DNA from: Porites lobata
Taxonomy: Eukaryota > Cnidaria > Anthozoa > Scleractinia > Poritidae
NCBI GenBank assembly: GCA_942486035.1
Contig: CALNXK010000025.1
Coordinates: 3,930,001 to 3,994,000, forward strand
DNA length: 64,000 nucleotides
Direction: 5' to 3'
Each line of letters begins with the position of its first letter. Positions within the stretch are counted from its first letter, which is position 1. Position numbers and translations under genes: made by a program. Below the pieces are notes generated by a model. The model worked only from the letters and a program-made list of their open reading frames with translations, did not search any database and was not told the DNA's origin. Positions 19,908 through 31,900 of this stretch are shown here, piece after piece.

Positions 19908-22900
19908 ATGGCATCTGGAGTTAATTGTGCTTTATTTCTGCTGGTTATTCTATGTCTGGAATCGATCACAGGAGACGAACACACGCATAAAGTAGGTCAA
20001 TAATACGAAAGATTCTCTCAGCCATTTTACTGTTACTATTTTTGTAAATTTCCGTGTCATTCAGGCACAGACGTTTAGATCAAGAAGTTAGTATTTTTCT
20101 ATTAAACTATGCCCTTATACAGTGTATGTAAAATGTATTTGACATCAAATCGAAAATCTTTTTGAATGAATTGAAGCTCTAGTTAATTGACACATCAGCA
20201 CATACCAAGCGTAGCTTGTATCTCATTCGATCTCTGCAGTACTGTAGCAGACCGACCTTATGTTTATTGAACTAGTAGGTTAACATTTTATCCATTGTTT
20301 TATTTCTTCAAACTAATGAAACAATTTTGTAGGTGATTTAACGGTAACACAGAATTACATCCATTTAATTTTATGAATATGTACTTTTGTTTACGGTCGG
20401 TCTAGAAGATAATTATTGGCTTGATCTTTTCTTTTACTGTTTGTTGAATTCTTTTTGGCTTAATGTATTGCACCGCTTTAACACTGGTAATTATTTAACG
20501 ATACATGCAAGGTTGTTTCAAACAATTTTGCGAACAAAGAGAGTGGAAAATAGTTATGCAGAGTGCTTCACTGATGCCCTGTTTGGGTTTGCAATACTGT
20601 GGAGCTCGTTTACAGTCATCTCACCACCAATGAAATTGCCACGAAGAAGTCGACTCGTCACCAACTAATAACTCTGAAACAATAATTGACACATTTTAAT
20701 ACCTAGGATTACTTGGGACTTTCTAAAACAATAAAGCTGTGTTCTATTCTTAACATAACATAACATAAAACTTTATTTATACTCGAGTTTTAGAGTAGCT
20801 AACAAGCTAATATCTTCGAGCTGACACTACATAAAAACTATGTAGAAAATATATATATACATTAAATGCAAGGAAAGAAAATGTTATTTACAATTCACAA
20901 TTTTAAGTTTAAGTATGTCAGTGTGTGGTTGATTCTTGATTTCCTTCGTCCCCTAGCCCAAATTATTCCCGAGTTAGGGTTAGGAGACCAAGGAAGTTGA
21001 GAATCAACCTAGGTTAAGCTGAAGCTAACATTTACTAGCCCAGACATCATTTCAACTAGCCCCAAAAACGTTTTGATGAGCAGATTGATTTTACAGTTCT
21101 TCTGTAATTTGAATCCCTCAAAAAACTTCACTTGCCGGTCGGGCAAGTTAAGGTCTCGGTAAATGAAAATTTTAGTACATTGCTCGAATTTTTTTTTTTT
21201 AATTTTTGGCATGAGTGGGTCCTAAATTTTATTTTGGCAGAAAAAGAAAATCAGAAAGTGCTTTTTAACCCTTCTAAAATGAGTCTTTTCTGTTTCCCGC
21301 CATAAGTTGCGCGCGAAAAGTGATTGACAGCCCCTGTCTACTGCGTGACACTCACTCTATTTTAGACGCAAAAATCAAAATTCTCCGACCTCCAGTCGGG
21401 ACAGGTTTTAAGCTATCGCTTTGAAACTTTCAGATATGATGGATAATGATATAGACTCAAAAAAGGTGTGAGGAATTTTCCAATTTCCCTTTGTAACTCA
21501 TGTTATGTCAGTTTGTTTGCGTAAATCGCGCTCGAGATTCGACTTTTAAGTTTGAAATGCAATAATTCCGCTAATACGAGACATATGCAAATTTCCTCAC
21601 ACCCTTTTTTAGGTCTTTTATCTGTCAATCAGAGGCAATAAAAAGGAAGTGAATATTTAACAACGCGAAAGGGCTGGAGCATCAGCAGTAAACTCGATAC
21701 CTCTGAGTTCGAGAGCAAAAAACTTAAGTGCCTTTTGAAATTCGATGAAATAAAATCTTTTATAAGGTAATTTAGTCTTTTAGCTTTAATTTGATATATA
21801 ACTTGCCTTTGTAGCGAAAATACTCGCGTGACTAGAATTTTTTTCTGTGGGTACCTCGTTTTCCTTTACCGAGACCTTAATAACAGAATTTACTTGCCCA
21901 ATAGCAAAATCCACTAGCCCTGGGCTATCAGACACTACTTTCTTTGTACGCTGGCACATTATCATTTTCTCAGATTTGTTTTTCAGCTTGACAACATTGC
22001 CAGCAAAGCAGTATTTTAATAATGATAATAATGATGCTTTACAGCTTGTAAAGGCACTTTCTTAGGGTGTATGCCTCCCTGTTTCACATCCTTGCAAAAT
22101 GTCTATTATTGATGGGACACATCACAGAAAGCCATTGAATCTCAAGGACATGTACATGTACATGTAGCACGTTTAAGCAATAAGAATGTCCACGGTGTCC
22201 ATTTGATGGAAAAATTTCTACTTAACACAACAAGTTTGAAAACTTTTGTTTTAAGATGGAATCCACCAGGAAATTGAGTAATTTTAATTCTCAGTGGATG
22301 AAAACCTTGTACCAGAATAATTTAAAGAATATTGCATTCTTTTTACATTTTTTAAGGCCTAAAGATGTAATTAGTCATCTGTAATAACACCAAGTAAAAT
22401 TTCTCATGGGAGTCTGAGAAAGTGAATGTCAAATTTCACAAGAATTGTGAAAACACAGGTAAAACTCGGAAATTTTGACGTGAAAGATGTAATTTTGTGA
22501 AATTTGACATTCATTTTCTTGGGCTCCCATAAGAAATTTTCTTAAGTGTTATTACAGATAAATAATAAAATGATTAGGTCTTGAAAAATGTAAAAAGGAA
22601 TGCAATATATTATAAATTATTCTGGTTCAAGATTTTTGTCCACTGAAAATGTAAAATTACTCAATTTCATGGTGGATTCAGTGTTGAGTCAGAGCACTGG
22701 AGGAAAAAAAGATTGACTTAATTCTTAAATTTGTTTGGTTGGAGATTGGAGATGTCAATGTTCTCATTGCTTGAGGTCACTGTCTTGTACAGCTAAGCTT
22801 TTTACTTGCCAATGCTTTTTTAATCCAGTGTATAAATAAATAGTTATTTTAGTATCTTTGTAACCTTTCATACACGATTAGATAATTCGTGTTGTGTATC

Positions 22901-25900
22901 TCTGATGTAAATTATTATACACTGTACTTTGTAAATGGAAAGACAATTCCATCACTCCAAGGTGTCTGTGAATGTACTTTGTTTCTTTATTGCAGTATAA
23001 AGATGGTGAAGAAGTTGTTCTATGGATGAACACTGTAGGACCTTACCACAACAGACAAGAAACGTACACATACTACTCACTGCCTTTTTGTAGGGGCACA
23101 AAGAAGGAAATAGGCCATTACCATGAAACACTTGGAGAAGCCATTCAAGGAGTTGAACTTGATTTCAGTGGCATTGACATTGCTTTTAAAGGTATACACA
23201 CAGTTGTACCTATGCTAATAACGGTGTTGTCACTAAGATGTTAAGTCGCTGGGAAAATACAACAAATAGGCAGGGAGTTGAACAGCTACGGGTTTCATTT
23301 GGTTCTAGTTTCTTCTATTTTCCTTTGAAAGTAGTCGGAGGCCACGTTCGCAGTAGTGGGGAGAAATCCCTGGCCCCTGCCTCGTAATTACGGCCCTGTA
23401 ATATACACCACTTGTAAGCAGATTCTGTTATGGCCCCTGCTACAAACAGTCGCTGCTTTTTTATTTTAAACCTCTTTTTACCGGACACTTCTCCTAGACA
23501 GACACACTTTTTTTAGTCCCAGTGGTGTCAGCTTATGGAAGAGTTCTTGGTGTCTGTTTTCTTTTGAACCGGTGTTGTCTCAAAAAGCACACTAATAGAA
23601 ACTCTTCTTTTCAGTCAATGTTCCACCTGTTGGGTACTGCACATTGGATCTTGACCAGGATAAACATGATGCCTTGCTTTATGCTGTCAAGAATCATTAT
23701 TGGTATCAAATGTACATAGGTATGAGTAGTTCTAAATTTCTTCAGTACATGTGTATGTTATCAAGTTAGCGTCTGTGCCTCTTATCATTTACCTGAAGTA
23801 CATAAATGTACCAAATGAAATGAGACACATTATTTATTCATTTCTTTAATTTATTTAAACAGGAACATCTGGTTTAGCATATAATGAAGCTATTTTAAGC
23901 AGAGTTTTAAAAGAAAAAAAGAACAGATACCAAGAAAATCAATACACAGAAAGTAACACACTAAAAACACATAGACATGTGACAATTAAAAAGATTGGAT
24001 AGACTGGTGCTTGAAATACTGTGTTTGCCAAGGACTTCACCATAGGATTTTGTCCACATCATCACAAATTTACTAACTTTTGGAGTGAAATGATATTGTT
24101 ATTGTTAAGTATCCAAAAATTACATGTTGTTTGTACACTATTGTAGTTTTTATGACCTTTTCTCACTGTTGTCGCTTTTTTTTTATTTGCAGATGATTTG
24201 CCTATATGGGGTAAGTTTTTCGTTTTCTTGAGCATCTTTGTGTATTTGTTTGTTGTTTTTTTTTGTTAAATAAACATTACAAACACTGTCACAAGCAAGA
24301 AGAATTCCTTTTCAAATAAAGAGGCTGTCTTTAAAAATCTGGTACATGTACATGTATGCACATACAGTCTGTAACTAGAGAAGCAGGCTGTAAGGACAAG
24401 CTGGTAGTTCCAAACAATTTCCATCAGACACAAATGGCAATGTCTAAGATTAGAATAGCAATTGTAATTGCCAAAAATATTATGTTTGTTGCTAGCTTAG
24501 TTCTACATGTATATCTGACTTAAGTTCCTTGCATATGGCCCTTGGTTTATTTTTTTTTGAGCGTTGCATTGAGTGTCAAATGCACATCATGTTGTAGCAC
24601 ATTTGCTAGTACAATGTGAGCAGGCTGATCTCTTTCTGATGTTGTTGTTTTGCTATTTCTTCTAGGAATTGTTGGGGAAATTGGTGAAAGTAACGACGAA
24701 TACTACATTTGGACTCACAAGAAACTTGACATTGGTTACAATGGTGATCAGATTGTGGATGTAACCTTGACAAGTGAATCCAAAACAAAGCTGTCTCCAA
24801 ATGCAAAAATCAGCTTCACATATGAGGTAAAACAGCCTCTTTTATTGGTATCATGTGTAATAAATTGTTATAAAAACTTCTACGATTGGTGATGAATTTG
24901 TTGAGACAAAATGGGATAACCCTGTACATTCTCTTTTGTTCTGTTCCAGGTTAAATGGACAGAAATGAGAGTGGAATTTGCAAGAAGATATGACAAGTAT
25001 CTTGATCCAAGCTTCTTTCAACACAGGGTAAGATCTGTGATACAAGTATGTTCTTGGTTATCATCAGTTATTCAAAGCACATGTAGCGGGCAAGGTTGTC
25101 CTTTAAAGTAAGTAAAGAATAAAATGTTGGTATAAAATTTGGGGTGCTGCAATAATAATGTTGCTCATGTACGATTGTCATCAAAGGTATAAGCAGGCAA
25201 AAGTTTGATATGACATTATTTTTTATTGTTTTCAGATACACTGGTTTTCTATCTTTAATTCTTTCATGATGGTTATCTTTCTGGTTGGTCTTGTCTCTAT
25301 GATTCTTATGAGAACTTTAAGAAAGGATTATGCAAGATACAGCAAAGATGATGAACTTGATGACATGGTAAAATATGGATAAATCTTTCTTCCTTAATTC
25401 ACCTCTACATGTACATGTACATGTATTGTTCACTGAGCATGTTACGTAAGTTGTTAACCTACAGTATTTTCAGGATCTGTTATTTGGCCATAATAGATGA
25501 CATTCTCATACAGCTGGGGTTGATAAAGTTTATGTCCTGCAGATCAGAAGCAATGCTTTTGATCACCAACTTAGACATTACTTATTATTGTTCATTCAAA
25601 AAGCAACAACCAATATAATCCTATATATTGGTATTGTGTGTTGAGGTGCTCAAGCAAAATCATCCATTGTGACCATCGAAATGAAAGCTGGTTGGCTGGT
25701 ATTTTGTTGTGATTGCTCTTTAAAATTTTTTGCTTAGGGTTCATTCACACTGTAAGTCAAAGAAAATTAACTTTTATCATAAGTCTCTTTAATACTCCTG
25801 GGCTGACATATGCTGCCCAATCTAGGCACCTCTTTTGAATTTTTTTTGCTTAGTACGCCGGACAAGTGTACTTAGAATTTAGTAAGTTCTTTGTTAGTTT

Positions 25901-28900
25901 ATTTTGTGTATCCTGGATGCTGATGTGTTTACTTACTACTCCACAAGGTTAGGTATGAAGAGCGCCTGTTTTATTCCCTTAGTCACTGAGTGTTATATCA
26001 GCTGTCTTTGTTACATGCTGTGCTCTGTGGTAAAGCTGAAGAAAGCCATGCATGCATGCCGATAAAATGGAACAATTGGCTGTACTAAGCGTACTAAGAC
26101 CGAATAAAATACCAACATGCATAAAACATGGCCGTACTAAGCGTACTAACGTACCAAGACCGAATAAAAATACCAACATACATGAGAACACGGTCGTACT
26201 AAGCGTACTAAGACCGAATAAAATACCAACATGCATAGAACATGGCCGTACTAAGCGTACTAACGTACCAAGACCGAAAAAAATACCAACATACATAGAA
26301 CATTGCCGTACTAAGCGTACTAACGTACCACGACCAAAAAAAATACAAACCTACATAGAACACGGCCGTACTAAGCGTACTAACGTACTAAGACCGAAAA
26401 AAATAGCAACGTACATGAGAACATTGCCGTACTAGAGCGTACTAACGTACCAAGACCGAAAAAAATACCAACATACATAGAACATGGCCGTACTAAGCGT
26501 ACTAACGTACTAAGACCGAATAGAATACAGACATGCATAGAACACGGCCGTACCAAGCGTACTAACGTACTAAGACTGAATAAAATACCAACATACATAG
26601 AACATGGCTGTACTAAGACCGAATAAAATTCCAATATACACGAGAACATGGCCGTACTAAGCGTACTAACGTACGAAGACTGAAAAAATACCCACATACA
26701 TGGAACATTGCCGTAGTAAGCGTACTAACGTAGCAAGTCCCATTAAAATACCTTAGTATTAATTAGAACAATGTCAACAGTTCAATGTCAATAGTTCAGT
26801 GTTCAATACATTTTCCTTGAATCTTGAGACTTGAAAACGTGAGCTAAATATATTGATGACAGTGTTCTTGTGAAGGACTTGACTAAAGAACCACTAGAAA
26901 ACGTTGAGAATTAACAGCATAAATCATCCTGTAGTAGCATATAACACTGGTTGCTAGAAATGCCATTTCAACTTGAATGTAGCGGAGAACGCATACTTGG
27001 AAGACAAGGCTATCTTGTTTCGAGGTTGGGGGGGAGCACTCCCTTATTTGGCTTATACAGGCCAGGTACGGGCTGCTGAACACAAGGTTTTGAGTATTAA
27101 ACAGGGTGTAGAATTTTACTATTAAGGGTCTTGAACAGTGTCTTTTGGGGCTGGAAGCCTTAGAAAGACTGTAAAGGCTTGCGATGAGCAGTTTACATTC
27201 GCAATATCAATAACTTTTTTCCAAAGTAACTACTTCTGTGATGTTAGTTTTAAAAACTACTTGATTCTTTACGTAAAACGAAACAAATCAGAATCTTAAA
27301 CAGGGTAGCGAAGTGAGCCATGTCTTGAACAGGGTCGAGCTTTTAAGGCCTCGGCGGCACAGCTCTACCAAGACTCCCCTTGAGTGCACCCCCCAAAAAA
27401 ATCACCAAAAATCACTGACAAGCCATCGAAGAACAACAGAAGAATCGGTGATTGAATACATGACGAAATACCAATGCAAGCAACTTTGCAAAATAACTAT
27501 TACAAAGCACGTAATGTATCTAATTATCTAATTTCCGACGTCTCAGGTTATAATAACTATATATTTTACAGAAACGACTTAAACAAAATAGCCTCAGAAA
27601 CGAAACATAAATATAGAAAGCTAATAGATCAAAAGATTTTAAAAAGACAGATACTGAAGACAACTACTTAACTTGAATTTCTGAAGACAAAAACTTATCA
27701 AATTCATGACATAATCTAAACAACTACTTACAAAAAGATTATAGAGAGACTAGAGAAACGGAGGGAAGGCGTTCATAAATTCATGGACAAAAATATTTTG
27801 CCTTTGGGTATTACCGAACTCAATTCATGGGTAAGAGAAAATCAAAGAAATATAAGCCAAGCAGGAAGGCAGAGTACAAAAACTAGAATTATTTTCTGTG
27901 ATTGAAGATAATTACCAATGGGACGTCTATCCAAAATATGGTGTTCCGGTTCCCACGCTGATTGATTTTTAGGATAGGTGAGCCATTGACCAAGTCCTCA
28001 ACCTTTCCATTTCTCTTTCGATGTTCCAGAATATTTTCTGCACTAAACAGTTTCATTGTCGATAACAATTGCTTCCGGAGTTGATTCTTTTGCATTTTGA
28101 AGTTGATTCTTTGTCTTTTCTTGGTCTGATTCTTTGTTTGACTCTTTCTCTTTTTGAGGCTGTAGGGACAGTGGCATCTCAATACTAACTGGATTTAAGT
28201 CAGTGTCTTTAGGATTCGCTTCAGCAGAAATTGGTTCAAAACAATCTTTTGGAATATCAGATTCCTGAATGTACGGCTCGGCAGGGTCATCAAAAGGCGG
28301 AGGGTCAATTGGTCTCAAATTTGGATCAACAAACGGCTTCATACGATTTGCGTGACACGAAAAAGCAACTTTTTTATTGGTGATCGTGCGCAACTTAAAA
28401 TGAACCGGTGACAATTTCTCAATGATTCTGTATGAACCCAACCAATTATGCATTAACTTTTTGGATAACCCTTTCCTAGTTCTTGGGGTATAAACCCAAA
28501 CACGTTGTCCAACTTCAAAAACAGGTTTTTTTGTATTTTAAGCGTAATAATCCACATTTTTTGTTGTGCACGTTGTAAATTTTCTCTCACTAAATTTTGA
28601 GCCAGTTCGACTTTTTCGACAATACGGTTTCGATAGTCAAGGACCAAAGTACTCAAATCATCAGCCACAGGAGGCAAATACTTAACGTCAATTGGCAAGC
28701 GTGGCTCTCGCTCATAAAGAACGTAACAAGGAGAATCCCCAATTGCATCTAAAACAGAAGTCCTACGCGCAAAAAAAATAAACGGTATGAACTTGTCCCG
28801 ATGTTTCTGGTTTTTGGAAACGTAGATTGACAAAGACTGACACAAGGTAAAATTAAACCTTTCTACAAGACCATCGGTCTTTGGGTGATAACTAGAAGTA

Positions 28901-31900
28901 TTGACCTTTTGAATTTGAAATATTTTACAAACTTCTGCAACGACTTTAGATAAAAAGCTAGTTCCTCTGTCAGAGAGGAACACACGTGGTGCCCCATGTC
29001 TAGAAATAATTTCATGAATCAAAAGACGTGCAATAACAGTTGCTTCGACACAACGAGTTAAATAATCACTAAAAACTACAATATACCTACTGCCTTTACT
29101 AGAAGGTGGAAAAGGACCTAAAACATCAACAGCCACTCTGTCAAATGCACCCTCGACTGGAATCGGAAGTAAAGGGGCCTTTGTCGAATTTCGTGGAGAC
29201 TTCCTCATTGAACACTCAACGCAAGACTTAACCCAATGTTCTACATCTTTAAACATACCTTTCCACCAATATCTTTGCTTAAGTTTACTAAAAGTTTTGT
29301 TCAAGCCAAAATGAGCACCGGCAATATGGTCATGTACATTAGAGAGAATTTCAAAACGTAATGCAGCTGGGACAACAAGCTTAGAAAAAGATTCACAAGC
29401 ATTATGCCTTCGAATAAAATCGATGTGGTAAAGCAAACCATCTTGACCAATATAAAAATTGTCGCTTGTCAGTAAAATCTTGCGTGCATATTTATCGTTA
29501 GTAGGTAGGATATCATTCTCTAGAAAATCAATCATTGCAGCTAGTTCAGGATCTCTTCTTTGCATTTCTTGAGTGTGGGGCGTTTGAGGTTCTTCTTTCT
29601 TGAGCGAACTTATTTCACAAGAATCATATGGACGTCTAGACAAACAATCAGCATTACCATGGATTCTACCAGGGCGATGAACAATATTAAAGTCATATTA
29701 TTGCAAAAGTAAGGCCCATCTTGCGAGACGACCAGAAGCATCTTTAACATTCATTAACCAACGAAGAGAACTATGATCAGTAACAACAGTAAACTTATGA
29801 TTGTGTAAATAAGGATGAAATTTCTTAATACCCTCAACTAATGCGAGAGCTTCTCTTTCTGTGGTACTATAATTTTGATCTGCCTGATTCAAACCACGAC
29901 CATTATAAGCAATGACTACTTATTTTCCATTTTGAATTTGTGTCGAGGTAAAACCAATACCAGTGGAGCTAGCATCAACAAATAGCAAAAATGGTTCCCG
30001 AAAATTAGGATATGTCAAAATGGGTGCAGAAACCAAGGCACGCTTAAGCTTGTCAAAAGCCTCGGCACAAGCTAGGAACGTTCTTCTTTGTCAAAGCATT
30101 CAAAGGGTTGGCAATATTTGAAAAACCTCTTACAAAACGTCTGTAATAATTAGCCTAAGACCGAAGAAATTCCTCAATTCCTTCAAATTTGTGGAGGTGT
30201 GGAATTCCTGAACCACCCTTACTTTGTCTAGGTTGGGACTAATGCCTTCTGGCGTAACCACGTGACCAAGATAGTCTACTCTTTGCTTAACGAAACTGCA
30301 TTTCTTTGGATTCAACTTAACATTGGCGTCACGCAACCTTCTAAAAACTTCCTTCAAATGGAATAAATGCTCGTCTACAGACTTATATCATCGATGTAAA
30401 TCAAAGCAAAACGGTATTCTAAGCCTCTCAAAATATGACCCATAAGTCTTTGAAAACTGGCTCCTGAATTCACTAATCCAAACGGCATTGTCAGAAATTC
30501 ATAAAGGCCATTGTGCGTAGCAAAGGCTGTCTTGTTGCGAATCCTACTGCATTTGTATCTGCCAAAAACCACTTTTGAGATCCAACATTGAAAACACGCT
30601 TGCACCAGCTAAAGAATCTAGTGCATCAGCAACTAAAGGCATTGGAAAGCTATCTACTTTAGTGACTTTATGAACTTTACGAAAATCAACACAAAATCTA
30701 TATGACCCATCCTTCTTTTTTACCAAAACAACTGGAGAGCTCCAAGCAGAGACAGACTATTGAATTATTCCTTTTTCAAGCATTTCGTCCACCTGAGGGT
30801 CAATTTCTTTCTTGACATAAGGAGATACTCTATATGGCCTTTGCTTAACAGGCGTAGCATCACCAGTATCAATGACGTGCTGTACAAGGGATGTTCTACC
30901 CAACTGATCCCCAGGAAAAGCAAAAACATTACTATATCTATTAAACAAATTCTTAAATTTACTTTGTCATCATCATTCAAAATACTATTCGACAAATCAG
31001 GAAACTCTGAATAATATTTTGGCTGTTGCCGATCATCTGAAGAATTATGTTGAGCATCCGAAGAAGGGGAATTTTTGCTAATCTCAAATGTTGCTAAATC
31101 ATTATCAACACGCTCAAAATCTGCCAATTTAGTCCTACGAAAAATTTTAACTGGTTGAGCGGAAGGGTTAACCATCCTAACAGGAATAGCTGCATCACTA
31201 AAAACTTTTACGAGCTCTGACGCTCCAAAAACTGAGGAACAGTGAGGTAAATCAGACTTGGGCGTGACCAATCCATAAATTTCACTGGCACTGGTGTTTA
31301 CACCTTTCGGCATTGAACTTAAAGGAGCTGTGTCACGAAATTCAGCCAAATTAGGAAATTACAAAATGCCCTTTAAATTAAGAGAAACATAAAAATAGAC
31401 GCTTAAAACTTTAAAGGAAGGTTAAAATAACATAACAGAGACAACAGATGCCACGGATGGGCAAAACTGAAGAAGATTGAAACGGATTGAATTAGGGTTT
31501 TTGAAAACTATTCAGCCTAACAGTTTTTCAAAGTTGATCCCTGCTGCTTGCAACTTCAAAAATAATGCTCAGGAGACATACTTGTTTGTCTCGGATCTCT
31601 GATTTTGTCATTTACCTGTAATTTCTTTGCTTACTTTAAGTTCCATAGCGATTTAGGGAGAGTAATTGGCAAAATTAAACAAAATGAACTGGACTGCCGT
31701 GACACAGCCCCTTTAATCTACCAACGACAACGACTTCTGATTGAGCGGGAATAGTAAAAGAATTATCAGCATGCACTGACAAAATACAATTATCAAAAAC
31801 TTCAGCATCCAAATCATCACCAAAACTATCAGCAAAGGGAAGGGGATCCTCGGGGTGGAAAAATTCAATGATGTTCTTCATAACATCAATTATCGAACAA

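Noticed and set aside
26052..26435. 127-codon open frame with 20-residue repeats
   Set aside because: It is the 60-bp satellite read in frame; both strands are open and the mirrored array gives similar frames.
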